Shown: positions 7,988 to 17,531 of the stretch, in pieces | How the letters are laid out: every line of letters starts with the position of its first letter | Position numbering within the stretch: the stretch's first letter is position 1 | From: GCA-002282575 sp964606405 | GTDB taxonomy: Bacteria > Pseudomonadota > Gammaproteobacteria > Thiomicrospirales > Thiomicrospiraceae | DNA: 64,000 bases | NCBI GenBank assembly: GCA_964606405.1 | Contig: CAZSGH010000011.1 | Location: 1-64,000, forward strand | Direction: 5' to 3' | Notes under the pieces: generated by a model | What the model was told of the DNA's origin: nothing | What the model saw: the letters and a program-made list of their open reading frames with translations, nothing else | The model's database searches: none | Made by a program: the position numbers and the translations under genes

Positions 7988-10900
7988 TTATTCGTGTAAT
8001 CTAGCCTTCAACTTTTCTAACGCCACATAAATCACGGGTGTGGTGTATAAGGTCAAAACTTGACTCACCATTAAGCCGCCAATAATCGTAATGCCGAGAG
8101 GGGTGCGTAATTCTGCTCCGTCTCCCATGCCGATGGCAAGGGGTACTGCGCCGAGCAGTGCTGCGAGGGTGGTCATCATAATGGGTCTAAAGCGCACTTG
8201 GCAGGCGATAAAAATCGCTTGTGCGGGGGTGAGTCCAAGTCGTCGTTGTCTGTCGAGCGCAAAGTCGATCATGATAATGGCATTCTTTTTAACCAGTCCA
8301 ATCAGTAAGAAAATACCAATCAGCGCAATTACAGTTAATTCAGTGTCCATCAGTTCTAAGGCGATCAATGCGCCAATACCAGCAGAGGGCAGAGTGGATA
8401 GAATGGTAAGCGGGTGTAATAGGCTTTCGTACAAGATGCCCAGAATAATATATAGGCTGATAATGGCAGCTAAAATCAACAGCGGTTGGCTTTTATTGCT
8501 CGCTTGTAATGCTTTCGCTGTGCCCTGAAAGCTGCCTTTGACCGTGCTTGGTAAGGCAAGATTATCGACAGTGTTGTTAATCAACGTCATTGCAGCATCG
8601 AGGGATGTGCCTGTTGCGAGATTAAAGCTGATGGTCGCAGCAGCAAATCCGCCTTGATGATTGATCGAAAGCGGGGCGTTTTGTCGTTCGATATGGGCAA
8701 TGCGATTCAGAGTAATGGGGGTTCCTTGCGTATTGAGAATATGCAAGGATTCGAGCGTTTGCGGGGTGAGTAGGCTATCGCTATCGGTTTCGAGTACCAC
8801 GCGGTATTGGTTGAGCGGGTTGTAAATTGTCGATATGAGGCGTTGAGCAAAAGCATTATTGAGTGTGTTGTCGATGTCGCGCATATTGAGTCCGAGCTGA
8901 CGTGCAGCATCGCGGTCGATCACAAGGCGCGTTTGTACGCCTTTGTCTTGTTGGTCGGAATTGACTTCGGTGAGTTGGGGCAGTGCAGATAAGGCAAGCT
9001 TAACGGCTTCTTGTGCCTCGCGCAGATCGTTTAAGTTGTCGGCTTGTAAGGTATATTGATAGGCGGCATTGCTACTGCCGCTGCCCATCCTAATGTCTTG
9101 CACGGGAATTAAAAATAGGCTTGCGCCAGGAATGCTGCTTTTCGGGCGTAGGCGATTAATGATGTCGCTCACATCAGTTGTGCGTTCTGGGCGCGGTTTA
9201 AGGCTAATAAACATGGTAGCGCTATTGGATGCACCAAACCCCATGTAAGCGGTGACGGTAGCAACGTCTGGGTCTTGTTGTAGGGTTTTGATGAAATAAT
9301 TCAGCTTGCCTTGCATGGCATCGAAAGAAATGGCTTGGTCGGCAGTAACGCGTCCAATCATACGCCCTGTGTCTTGTTGGGGGAAAAAGCCTTTATCGAT
9401 TTTGATGTATAAGGTGATATTTAAGGCAATGACGGCTAACAACAACGAGAGGATGACCAATGGATGTCTGAGCGACCATGCTAAGGAGTGACGGTAGGCG
9501 CGTAGAAGCTGCTTTCCAATTGTCATTCCCGTGTAGGCGGTAATCATCCAAGATGTCGAAGTGGTAGATTCCCGCTTACGTGGGAATGACAGGGGCTTAG
9601 GCTTTAACAATCTGGCGGCTAATGCAGGGGTTGTTGTCAGTGAAATGAGCATCGATATGAATACAGCGGCACTGAGCGTCATGGCAAACTCCTGAAAGAG
9701 TCGCCCAATCAGTCCGCCCATAAATAGAATGGGGATAAAGACAGCAACCAGCGATAAGCTAATGGCAATGACGGTAAAGCCGACCTCTCGCGTGCCGAAT
9801 AATGCCGCTTGATGGGGGCTGTGTCCGCGCTCAATATAACGGTTAATGTTTTCGAGCACGACAATGCTGTCATCGACGACAAAGCCAGCGGCAACGATCA
9901 GTGCCATCAGTGAGATATTATTCAAACTAAAGTCGAGCAAATACATGACAGCGAGTGTTGCTAAGAGCGATACAGGAATACTGAGTGCAGGAATGAGGGT
10001 GGCGCGTGCATTACGTAAAAACACAAACACCACTAACACCACTAATCCAATGGCAATGGCGAGACTATGCTCGACTTCTTTGAGACTACTGCGGATGGTG
10101 GCGGTGCGCTCCATCGCTGTTTTAAGCGTCATTGCTTCGGGGATTAGCTTATTGAGCGTCGGCAGTAAAGCCGTTACTCTGTCGGCTGTTTCGATGATAT
10201 TTGCCCCAGGTTGTCGGTAGAGAATCAGCAGTACAGCGGGTTTGCCATTACTAGCACCAAAGGTACGACTGTCTTGAACGGATTGCTCGACCTGCGCAAT
10301 ATCCCCCAAGCGTAGTACCGCTTTATCCTGATACCGAATGATCAACTGTTGATAGTCGGCAGGGGTCTTGAGTTGATCGTTACTGGTGATTTGCCAGCTT
10401 TGGCTGTCGCTTTCGATGCTGCCCAATGGTGCAAAGTTGTTGGCATTATTGATGGCAATGCGCACATCTTCGAGCGATAACTGATGACTGTTCAGCGCAT
10501 TGCTGTTGACGTTAATGCGAATAGCAGGTAACGCACCGCCACCGATAACAACCTGTCCAATACCGTCGACCTGAGCCAGTTTTTGTGCCAGTAAGGTCGA
10601 GGCGCTGTCGTACATCTGCGCGCGAGATAGGGTGTCGGAGGTAAGGGCTAACACCATAATGGGCGAGTCTGCTGGATTGACCTTTTTGTAAGTGGGGTTG
10701 CTTGTCATGCCACTGGGCAATAGGCCTCGAGCCGCTTGAATGGCAGACTGAACATCGCGGGCTGCACCGTTAATATCGCGGTTTAAGTCGAACTGTAAAT
10801 TGATACTGGTTGTACCCGCAATGCTGCTCGAGGTTATGTCGTTAACCCCCGCAATTTGTCCGAGCACTTTTTCAAGTGGTGTCGCCACACTGGTTGCCAT

Positions 10901-11074
10901 CACTTCGGGGCTAGCACCTGCTAAGTTGGCTTGTACCGAAATGGCAGGAAAATCGACTTGGGGTAAGGGAGCAGCTGGCAAAAAGTTAAGTGAGACTAAG
11001 CCGACAAGCGCAAGTGCCAGCGTTAATAGCGTGGTCGCAATGGGGCGATTGATGAAAAATGAAGAGGGATTCAT
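7988..11074 (-). CDS. mdtC: RND efflux pump permease, MdtC type
   Basis: Inner-membrane proton/drug antiporter subunit of 1028 residues, with 12 predicted membrane spans and two large periplasmic loops. The proton-relay aspartates are in GFVVDDSIVVLEN (span 4) and the lysine motif is in LIGLVKKNAIIMIDFA (span 10). It overlaps mdtB by four bases (ATGA), so translation is probably coupled. MdtB and MdtC form a mixed trimer in E. coli. Oddity: residues about 496-518 (SFPRKRES and on to YTGMTIG), in the linker after span 6, are encoded by a palindromic dRS3-like repeat inserted in frame. The rest of the protein looks intact. Confidence 0.93.
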   Translation of the reverse strand: MNPSSFFINRPIATTLLTLALALVGLVSLNFLPAAPLPQVDFPAISVQANLAGASPEVMATSVATPLEKVLGQIAGVNDITSSSIAGTTSINLQFDLNRDINGAARDVQSAIQAARGLLPSGMTSNPTYKKVNPADSPIMVLALTSDTLSRAQMYDSASTLLAQKLAQVDGIGQVVIGGGALPAIRINVNSNALNSHQLSLEDVRIAINNANNFAPLGSIESDSQSWQITSNDQLKTPADYQQLIIRYQDKAVLRLGDIAQVEQSVQDSRTFGASNGKPAVLLILYRQPGANIIETADRVTALLPTLNKLIPEAMTLKTAMERTATIRSSLKEVEHSLAIAIGLVVLVVFVFLRNARATLIPALSIPVSLLATLAVMYLLDFSLNNISLMALIVAAGFVVDDSIVVLENINRYIERGHSPHQAALFGTREVGFTVIAISLSLVAVFIPILFMGGLIGRLFQEFAMTLSAAVFISMLISLTTTPALAARLLKPKPLSFPRKRESTTSTSWMITAYTGMTIGKQLLRAYRHSLAWSLRHPLVILSLLLAVIALNITLYIKIDKGFFPQQDTGRMIGRVTADQAISFDAMQGKLNYFIKTLQQDPDVATVTAYMGFGASNSATMFISLKPRPERTTDVSDIINRLRPKSSIPGASLFLIPVQDIRMGSGSSNAAYQYTLQADNLNDLREAQEAVKLALSALPQLTEVNSDQQDKGVQTRLVIDRDAARQLGLNMRDIDNTLNNAFAQRLISTIYNPLNQYRVVLETDSDSLLTPQTLESLHILNTQGTPITLNRIAHIERQNAPLSINHQGGFAAATISFNLATGTSLDAAMTLINNTVDNLALPSTVKGSFQGTAKALQASNKSQPLLILAAIISLYIILGILYESLLHPLTILSTLPSAGIGALIALELMDTELTVIALIGIFLLIGLVKKNAIIMIDFALDRQRRLGLTPAQAIFIACQVRFRPIMMTTLAALLGAVPLAIGMGDGAELRTPLGITIIGGLMVSQVLTLYTTPVIYVALEKLKARLHE
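9522..9589. repeat. dRS3-like palindromic repeat pair inside mdtC
   Basis: GTCATTCCC at the left end and GGGAATGAC at the right end bracket the usual pair of 20-base palindromes. The right one reads ATTCCCGCTTACGTGGGAAT; the left one is degraded. The same layout occurs at 20372, 24414, 32431 and 52929. This copy lies wholly within the coding sequence and keeps the frame. Confidence 0.85.
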
Positions 11075-14000
11075 TGAGTTTTGATTGTGTTTGATGGTAT
11101 TAACCGCTCAAACAACAAAAAGATCACAGGAGTGGTAAATAAGGTGAGTAGCTGACTGAGCAGTAATCCGCCTACCAGCGCATAACCCATTGGTTGCCGT
11201 AATTCTGCTCCTAAGCCTGTCGATAGCATCAGCGGTAGCGCCCCAAACAAGGCAGCGAAGGTGGTCATTAAAATGGGGCGTAAGCGCAGGCTACAAGCTT
11301 GGAAAATCGCTTCCTGTGCGGCTAATCCTTGAGTGCGCATGGCATCTAGGGCAAAGTCGATCATCATAATGGCGTTCTTTTTGACAATGCCAATGAGTAA
11401 AATCAATCCAATCACACCAATCATATCCAGTGATAGCCCCGCAAAATCGAGGGCAAGAAATGCACCAATGGCGGCAGGAAAGAGTGTTGATAAAATGGTG
11501 ATGGGATGAATAAAGCTTTCGTAGAGTACGCCTAGTAGGATGTAGACAGTGACCACGGCAGCCAGTAACAAAAAGAGGGTATTTGATAAGGATGTGCGAA
11601 AAGCTTGGGTTGCGCCTTGCCAGTGCGTTTCGATGCCGGCAGGCAAGTCGAGCTTCGCTTGTTCTTGTGTAATGGCTTCGATGGCATCGCCTAAGCTGGC
11701 GCGTGGTGCAAGATTAAATGATAGCGTGGTGCTGGGGAATTGGTCGAGTCGGGTAATGGCGAGTGGTGCTTGGCGTTCGCTGATACTCGCCAGTGAGTCG
11801 AGTGGAATTGGCTTGCCTTGGTTATTGGATACATACACACGACCCAGCTGATTGATGCCAGCTTGTTGATTAGCGCTGGTCTCTAGCACCACACGGTATT
11901 GATTCGATTGGGTAAAGATGGTCGAAATGAGGCGCTGACCAAATGCATTGTATAGCGCTTGGTCGATACTTTTTGTACTGACACCGAGCCGTGCTGCGGC
12001 ATCGCGGTCAATGTTGATGAATGCTTGTAATCCTGAGGGTTGCGTATCGGCGCTGACACCTTGCAAAATCGGTAAGTGTTGCAATTGTTCAACGAGTTGT
12101 TGTGTTGCTTGTGCCAAGGCTTCGCTATCAGGACTGCTGAGTTTGAATTGGTATTGTCCTCGCGTGACTTGGTCTTCGACCGTCAGGTCTTGTACGGCTT
12201 GTAGGTGCAGGCGAATATCGGGATGTTGTTCGGCTGCCATCATTAATTGTTCGATGACACGCTCGCTGCTGTCGTTACGTTCGTCTTTCGGTTTGAGTTG
12301 GATCAGTAAGCGTCCGCTATTTGGGGTGGCGTTATTGCCATCGACGCCGATAAATGCGGTGATGTTGTCGATACTGGGGTTTTGCAATAGGTGATGACTC
12401 AGGCTTTGTTGTCGCTCGACAAAAGCGTCGAATGAGGTGCTTTCGGGTACATCGACAATAGCCATAATGCTGCCCGTGTCTTGTGTTGGGAAAAAGCCTT
12501 TGGGAATGGACACGTAAAGCGAAACCGTAGCGATAAAAATCATCAGGGTTGCAGCAAGGGTTGTTTTCTGGTGGGCTAATACCCAACGCAATGCACTTTG
12601 ATAGTGGTCTAGCAAGCGCAAGAAGACGATGGATTGTTTGGCTTCGCTTGTTTGTGTCACTAAGCGAGCGCTCAGCATTGGCGTTAATGTCAGTGATACG
12701 ATTGCCGACAATAGAATTGCGGAGGCAAGTGTGAGGGCAAACTCATTAAATAAGCGTCCGAGCATGTCTTGCATAAAGAGCAGGGGAATCAGTACAGCGA
12801 CAAGCGATAAAGTCAGTGACATAATGGTAAAGCCAATTTCGGCAGAGCCATCCAACGCCGCTTGCAATGAATTTTTGCCCATGTCGCGATGACGGGCGAT
12901 GTTTTCAATCATCACAATGGCATCGTCGACCACAAAGCCCGTGGCAATCACCAGTGCCATTAATGTCAGATTGTTAATGGAAAAGCCAAATAAGACCATG
13001 ATGCTAAAGGTACCAATCAGCGAGAGCGGAATGGCGAGCGCGGGAATCAGGGTTGCTTTAGTGTCACGCAAGAAGAGATAAATCACCAATACCACCAACA
13101 CAATGGCAATGAGCATATCCAGCTTCATTTCGCTGATGGCTGCACGAATCGATTGGGTGCGGTCATTGGTAATGCGCACTTCGACCGATGCGGGTAAGTT
13201 AGCGGTGAGTTGTGGCAATAGGGTTTTGATGGCATCGGTGACAGCAATGACGTTCGCCCCTGGTTGGCGCTGAATATTCAGCAGAACGGCGGGTTGGTTA
13301 TCGACCCACGCGGCAAGGCGCACATTTTCAGCATCATCGATAATGGTGGCAATGTCGCCTAAGCGAACGGGATTACCATTTTTATACAGCACAATCAGCT
13401 GACGATAATCACTTTCCGACTGGAGTTGGTCGTTGGCATCAATACTACTGGCGCGGTGTTTACCATTAAAGCTGCCTTTGCTCATCGTGACGTTATTGTT
13501 GCCAATTAATGTGCGAATGTCATCGAAAGACAAGCCTAACGCGGCAAGCTGTTCGCTGTTGACCTTAATGCGCATAGCGGGGCGCTGACTGCCCGCAATA
13601 CTCACCAAGCCAACCCCCGATAACTGCGACAGTTTCATTGCAAGGCGTGTTTCAACCAAGTCTTGTAGTTTAGGCATGCTCAGACTGTCTGAGCGAATGG
13701 CAAGCGTTAGAATGGGTGCATCGGCAGGATTAACCTTGTTATAGGTGGGTGGCATGGGTAGGTCAGGTGGCAGTAAATTGCTGGCAGCATTCATGGCCGC
13801 TTGTACTTGCTGCTCGGCGACATCTAAGGGTAAATTCAAACCAAAGCGGAGCGTAACGCTGGAAACGCCAGATGTACTGTTGCTGGTCATCTGCGTTAAG
13901 TTGGGCATTTGCCCAAACTGTCGTTCTAAAGGGGCTGTGACGGTACTTGCCATCACGTCGGGGCTAGCACCTGGGTAGCTGGTCGTTACTTGAATGGTGG

Positions 14001-14127
14001 GGTAGTCGACTTGCGGCAGGGCTGCTAAAGGAAGTTGTTTGTATGCCATTAATCCAGAAAGCAGCAATGCCAGCATCAGTAAACTGGTGGCAATCGGTCG
14101 GAGGATAAAGGTGCGAGCGGGATTCAT
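11071..14127 (-). CDS. mdtB: RND efflux pump permease, MdtB type
   Basis: Second inner-membrane RND subunit, 1018 residues. It has the same architecture as its downstream neighbour: N-terminal span, porter loop, GFVVDDAIVMIEN in span 4, a second porter loop starting after YVSIPKGFFPTQDTG, and LIGIVKKNAIMMIDFA in span 10. The start codon overlaps the mdtA stop and its own stop overlaps the mdtC start (both ATGA), so the three pump genes form a tightly coupled unit. Unlike MdtC here, its linker after span 6 has no repeat insertion. Confidence 0.94.
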   Translation of the reverse strand: MNPARTFILRPIATSLLMLALLLSGLMAYKQLPLAALPQVDYPTIQVTTSYPGASPDVMASTVTAPLERQFGQMPNLTQMTSNSTSGVSSVTLRFGLNLPLDVAEQQVQAAMNAASNLLPPDLPMPPTYNKVNPADAPILTLAIRSDSLSMPKLQDLVETRLAMKLSQLSGVGLVSIAGSQRPAMRIKVNSEQLAALGLSFDDIRTLIGNNNVTMSKGSFNGKHRASSIDANDQLQSESDYRQLIVLYKNGNPVRLGDIATIIDDAENVRLAAWVDNQPAVLLNIQRQPGANVIAVTDAIKTLLPQLTANLPASVEVRITNDRTQSIRAAISEMKLDMLIAIVLVVLVIYLFLRDTKATLIPALAIPLSLIGTFSIMVLFGFSINNLTLMALVIATGFVVDDAIVMIENIARHRDMGKNSLQAALDGSAEIGFTIMSLTLSLVAVLIPLLFMQDMLGRLFNEFALTLASAILLSAIVSLTLTPMLSARLVTQTSEAKQSIVFLRLLDHYQSALRWVLAHQKTTLAATLMIFIATVSLYVSIPKGFFPTQDTGSIMAIVDVPESTSFDAFVERQQSLSHHLLQNPSIDNITAFIGVDGNNATPNSGRLLIQLKPKDERNDSSERVIEQLMMAAEQHPDIRLHLQAVQDLTVEDQVTRGQYQFKLSSPDSEALAQATQQLVEQLQHLPILQGVSADTQPSGLQAFINIDRDAAARLGVSTKSIDQALYNAFGQRLISTIFTQSNQYRVVLETSANQQAGINQLGRVYVSNNQGKPIPLDSLASISERQAPLAITRLDQFPSTTLSFNLAPRASLGDAIEAITQEQAKLDLPAGIETHWQGATQAFRTSLSNTLFLLLAAVVTVYILLGVLYESFIHPITILSTLFPAAIGAFLALDFAGLSLDMIGVIGLILLIGIVKKNAIMMIDFALDAMRTQGLAAQEAIFQACSLRLRPILMTTFAALFGALPLMLSTGLGAELRQPMGYALVGGLLLSQLLTLFTTPVIFLLFERLIPSNTIKTQ

Positions 14128-15275
14128 TTGGCTGCGTTATCGCCCTTGGTAATCACTTTAACTTGCCCGCGATCTTTAAACTTATCGCTACCATCGGTAA
14201 CCACTTTCATGCCAGCGTCGAGTTTTCCTTCGATAGCAACCCTGTCACCTTCTGTTTGCAGTATGTTAATCGGAACAACACTGGCGGTATTGTCGTCGTT
14301 AATGACATAGACAAAATCGCCCTTTGCACCGCGTTGAAGTGCCGTGCTAGGTATCGTCGTTACTTGCGTTAGTGTTTTAAGTTGCAGTCGAATATTCACA
14401 AACTGATTAGGATAAAGGCTTTCGTCGTTATTATCGAATAAGGCTTTTAAGCGGATGCTGCCTGTACTGCTATCGACTTGGTTGTCGAGCGTGAGGAGTT
14501 TGCCAGTGGCAATGCGCTGTTTTTTGTCTTTGTCCCATGCCTCAATATCAAGATTTGGGTTGTTAAGTAATGCGACTTTCAGATCGGGTAAGGTGTTTTC
14601 GGGTAACGAAAAAACGACCGTGATGGGCGTTAATTGTGCGATGGTAACCAAGCCATTGCCATCACTGGCCTTCACTTGATTGCCGGCATCCACTTGTCGA
14701 AAGCCAACTTTGCCACTGATGGGGGCGGTAATTTTGGTATAGCTTAGTTGTAGTTTTGTACTGTTGATTTGTGCTGTGTCACTGGCAAGGGTTGCCTGAT
14801 ATTGTTTGACCAATGCCGCTTGTGTGTCGACCTGCTGACTGGCAATGGCATCTTCTGTGGTGAGTTGTTTGTAACGTTTTAAATCGAGCTGTGCATTGTT
14901 GAGTAATGCCTGATCGCGTTGGTATTGGCTTTGTTGTTGTTCGAGCAGCGCTTGCAGATTGCGTGGATCAATTTCGGCTAATAGCTGCCCTTTTTTGACG
15001 CGCTGACCTTCTTCGAAATACACCGCCATTAACTCGCCATCGATGCGACTTTTAACCGTAACTAAATTGCGAGCGGTTGCGGTACCCAGTGCATTGAGCC
15101 AAACAGGAATATCTTGTTTGCTAACGTTTGCGGCAAAAACAGGTGAAGGACGCATTTTGGGTTGCGATGCTTTACTCTGATCTGCTAATTTTGTAGAAGA
15201 CTGATAAAAATAGGTATAGCCAACACCTAGGACGCCGAGTAGAAATAATAGGAAGAAGATCCTTCTCTTATTCAC
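14124..15275 (-). CDS. mdtA: RND efflux periplasmic adaptor, MdtA type
   Basis: Membrane-fusion protein of 383 residues linking the RND permease to the outer-membrane channel. It has an N-terminal anchor (FFLLFLLGVLGVGYTYFY), half-lipoyl segments (VTVKSRIDGELMAVYFEEGQ), a coiled-coil hairpin (about 105-165), a second lipoyl half with ITAPISGKVGFRQVDAGNQV, then beta-barrel and membrane-proximal domains. No ATG is available; it starts with GTG two bases after the pilZ stop codon. It therefore seems translationally coupled to the flagellar genes upstream, an unusual arrangement. Confidence 0.93.
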   Translation of the reverse strand: MNKRRIFFLLFLLGVLGVGYTYFYQSSTKLADQSKASQPKMRPSPVFAANVSKQDIPVWLNALGTATARNLVTVKSRIDGELMAVYFEEGQRVKKGQLLAEIDPRNLQALLEQQQSQYQRDQALLNNAQLDLKRYKQLTTEDAIASQQVDTQAALVKQYQATLASDTAQINSTKLQLSYTKITAPISGKVGFRQVDAGNQVKASDGNGLVTIAQLTPITVVFSLPENTLPDLKVALLNNPNLDIEAWDKDKKQRIATGKLLTLDNQVDSSTGSIRLKALFDNNDESLYPNQFVNIRLQLKTLTQVTTIPSTALQRGAKGDFVYVINDDNTASVVPINILQTEGDRVAIEGKLDAGMKVVTDGSDKFKDRGQVKVITKGDNAAK

Positions 15276-15277
15276 GT

Positions 15278-15850
15278 CTAATTACCGCGTTTCTCGCGCG
15301 CTAATTCAATTTCTTTCGTCTGAATAAAATAGACCAACTGGCGTCGCGCCTCTTCACCCATATGTTGAAACTCAAGTGCTACCATTTGTGTGCCATCTGG
15401 ATGGGGAATAATCTTAACTACCTGAGAGCGTAGCATAATCGGACCATCTTGTTTATTGAGTACGAGCAGCAAATCTACGACTGAGCCATGTTCAATGCGC
15501 TGTGCTGTATCAAACGAAAGTCCGCCAGCACTGATGTTAACAGGTACTGTTGGGACGACATATTTGATGGCGTCATCGCCTAATGTTTGCGTCAAAAAGT
15601 TGAGCTTTTCATTCATGGCACGTAACGCAGATGCCATTAAGGAGCTTTTTTCTGCAATCTGTTCAATCGCATTTTCGATGCGAGAATCAATTTCGTCTAG
15701 TTCAGTTGAAAAGTATTGCTCAACAAATAATGTATCAACCGTTGCGGGAAGCGGGTTACGAGCTTCTTCAGCGGTCAACACTCGGTAAGACATGGGAAGC
15801 AGAGCATCCATGCGAAAGTATGCACGTTTTTGTGCGCCATTATCACTCAT
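15278..15850 (-). CDS. PilZ-domain protein (probable c-di-GMP receptor)
   Basis: Cytoplasmic protein of 190 residues with the c-di-GMP-binding signature in two parts: RxxxR at residues 9-13 (RAYFR) and NxSxxG at 105-110 (NISAGG). A helical stretch (about 45-95) separates them, longer than in minimal PilZ domains. It overlaps flgN by four bases and is followed after two bases by mdtA. PilZ proteins beside flgN/flgM are common in gammaproteobacteria and are thought to tune motility. Control of motor or secretion by c-di-GMP is inferred. Confidence 0.85.
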   Translation of the reverse strand: MSDNGAQKRAYFRMDALLPMSYRVLTAEEARNPLPATVDTLFVEQYFSTELDEIDSRIENAIEQIAEKSSLMASALRAMNEKLNFLTQTLGDDAIKYVVPTVPVNISAGGLSFDTAQRIEHGSVVDLLLVLNKQDGPIMLRSQVVKIIPHPDGTQMVALEFQHMGEEARRQLVYFIQTKEIELAREKRGN

Positions 15851-16320
15851 GCGGTTGCCAGTTTAGTTAGTTGTGAAACAGATGTCTCGATTTGTCCAGA
15901 TGCACCATAAGTATTTACTTTAGGTTGTTTGCCCGTTAATACGTTGAGCGCATGTTCATTTAATCGGATCATTGACTGCAATAACGCACCATTGCGTTGA
16001 TTGGCTTGTTGTACTTGTTGACTCGTTTCTAGGGTGCTCTGTGCCCATTCCTGACCGCAGTGACGCGCGATGTGTTCAAACAAGTCATGCCCAGTAAATC
16101 CCGTTGCCTGCGCGCTATCCAGTAAGTTTTTTTCTTGTGCCGAGAGTTCTGCTAATAACGCTTCTTTTTCACGAGAGGTGAGAACAATGGCTTCTTGTTT
16201 TTTTTCTTTTAACGCAGAAAACTCAGCATCCAGTAACACCAACATGGCACGCATGTTTGCTACCCAGAGCTGAGTTGTATTGCACAGTTCCATTGTCATC
16301 TCTCGCTTATGATGTGACAT
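15847..16320 (-). CDS. flgN: Flagellar export chaperone FlgN
   Basis: Predicted mostly helical cytoplasmic protein of 157 residues, the size of FlgN chaperones, which escort the hook-filament junction proteins FlgK and FlgL to the export gate. The C-terminal half has the FlgN-like pattern of QQANQRNGALLQSMIRLNEH followed by a YGASGQ motif. The start overlaps the flgM stop (TAATG). A second ATG seven codons in (MTMELCN) is also possible. The identification rests on its place after flgM and this weak signature. Confidence 0.78.
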   Translation of the reverse strand: MSHHKREMTMELCNTTQLWVANMRAMLVLLDAEFSALKEKKQEAIVLTSREKEALLAELSAQEKNLLDSAQATGFTGHDLFEHIARHCGQEWAQSTLETSQQVQQANQRNGALLQSMIRLNEHALNVLTGKQPKVNTYGASGQIETSVSQLTKLATA

Positions 16321-16640
16321 TATCGGCGTAAAGCAGCCTCAAAAGCCATTAAACGTGCTGCGATAACGCCTGGCTGCACTTTGTAACTACCATCTGCAAG
16401 CGCAGCACGAATACTGGCAACTTTATCGCTGTTAACTTCTGGTTGCTGTGCTGCAGCTTGAGAAAGTTGACGCAAACGACTTGTTGTATCCGTAATGGTT
16501 ACTTTTTCGGTTTTAATGCTATCGGAAGCAGCACCTGCCTCTTTGTCATCCGTGCTTTTGCGCAATGATGCTGGCTCAGGCTGATTCAGCACTTTACTGG
16601 GGCTAGTTCCTACGCCACGCAGTAGATTGTTGATGTCCAT
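16320..16640 (-). CDS. flgM: Anti-sigma28 factor FlgM
   Basis: Protein of 106 residues. The C-terminal half (VNSDKVASIRAALADGSYKV and then GVIAARLMAFE) is the conserved FlgM region that holds FliA (sigma28) until the hook is complete and FlgM is exported. The N-terminal half is low in order and rich in charged residues, as in known FlgM proteins. The start at 16640 (MDINNLL) is preferred because GGTGAGGT lies about eight bases upstream; an ATG ten codons further up has no such site. A near-consensus sigma28 promoter lies upstream, giving the known feedback arrangement. Confidence 0.92.
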   Translation of the reverse strand: MDINNLLRGVGTSPSKVLNQPEPASLRKSTDDKEAGAASDSIKTEKVTITDTTSRLRQLSQAAAQQPEVNSDKVASIRAALADGSYKVQPGVIAARLMAFEAALRR

Positions 16641-16700
16641 GATTTCGACCTCACCTATATTTATTATCATTCTAGCAATTTTTTTGCCTTTCTGAGAGGG

Positions 16701-16727
16701 ATAGCGGCAAATTTATTGCAAACTTTA
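16701..16727 (-). promoter_or_regulatory. Sigma28-type promoter before flgM
   Basis: Read on the minus strand: TAAAGTTT, then 11 bases, then GCCGCTAT. The -35 part is a perfect match to the enteric FliA consensus TAAAGTTT-N11-GCCGATAA and the -10 part matches six of eight. It lies 60 bases before the flgM start. Confidence 0.75.
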
Positions 16728-16817
16728 GTTTTTTTATCGTTTTTTTGTTATTTTTTCGAAAGTACCGTGTATTGGCGTTCGCATTGTTGAAAAAAGCATG
16801 AAAGCAAACGCGGTTTT

Positions 16818-17525
16818 TCATGGTACAACAACGCTATCGGCAGAAAGAATATTTCCTTTAATGATTTTTCCAGATGATTGGTTTTGTACACGAATACTCT
16901 TTCCTTTTTCACCTGACTCTAAGGCAATACCTGGCATTTCGATACTGATGCCGTCACTCATCACAATGATACGCAATGGGTCACCTTTATGGACAAGAAC
17001 ACTCGCACGAACTTGATTGCTTGTCAGTGCTGTTCCGCTGCTCACAAATTGTCTTGTGCTGAGGTTTTCAATATCCGACAAACTGGTTAGATTGTTGTTT
17101 CTTATCTGTGTGTCTGGTAACCAAGCGATATAAACATCCTCCGGTGTGATTTTTGCGCCGAGAGCTAAGTCTTTATTGGTAATGACAACTGGGAGTTCTC
17201 CTGATATTTTGGCATTAATGTAGCGCTGCCATTTTGGTTGCGTGCACATAATGCTTAGGCTGATATTGCCTGTTTTTTGTCCGCTATTCCAACGAACTTG
17301 TGGCGGGTGCTGGCAATCTGCTGTTTGTGCTGTAGCAGATAAAGGGGTTAAAGATATTGTTGGGTTGTGTAGCTTGGGGTCTAAATGCTTTAAGATATAA
17401 CTCTGTGCGATTTGCATCATCTCTGCAACGCTTTGAGCTTGCGCAGGCGACAAGATGGTACAAAAAGTGCAAAAAGTTGTGACAAGGATTCCTAGTTGGC
17501 ACGATTTAAGCTTTTGTGAGTTCAT
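16818..17525 (-). CDS. flgA: Flagellar P-ring assembly chaperone FlgA
   Basis: Periplasmic chaperone for FlgI, 235 residues, with a signal peptide ending about SPAQA. The C-terminal SAF-like domain is visible: NKDLALGAKITPEDVYIAWL, then SGTALTSNQVRASVLVHKGD and an IVPG-type ending with VQNQSSGKIIKGNIL. The ATG at 17525 is chosen; a GTG four codons upstream lies within the neighbouring repeat. The GAGGTG that best serves as ribosome-binding site, nine bases before the ATG, is the end of that repeat. The gene is divergent from cheV. Confidence 0.92.
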   Translation of the reverse strand: MNSQKLKSCQLGILVTTFCTFCTILSPAQAQSVAEMMQIAQSYILKHLDPKLHNPTISLTPLSATAQTADCQHPPQVRWNSGQKTGNISLSIMCTQPKWQRYINAKISGELPVVITNKDLALGAKITPEDVYIAWLPDTQIRNNNLTSLSDIENLSTRQFVSSGTALTSNQVRASVLVHKGDPLRIIVMSDGISIEMPGIALESGEKGKSIRVQNQSSGKIIKGNILSADSVVVP

Positions 17526-17531
17526 GATATT

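Noticed and set aside
8091..8528. Plus-strand open frame of 145 codons opposite mdtC
   Set aside because: It is antisense to conserved RND codons, has no family features and reflects the codon bias of the real gene; similar antisense frames opposite mdtB, legB and the DHH gene were dropped for the same reason.
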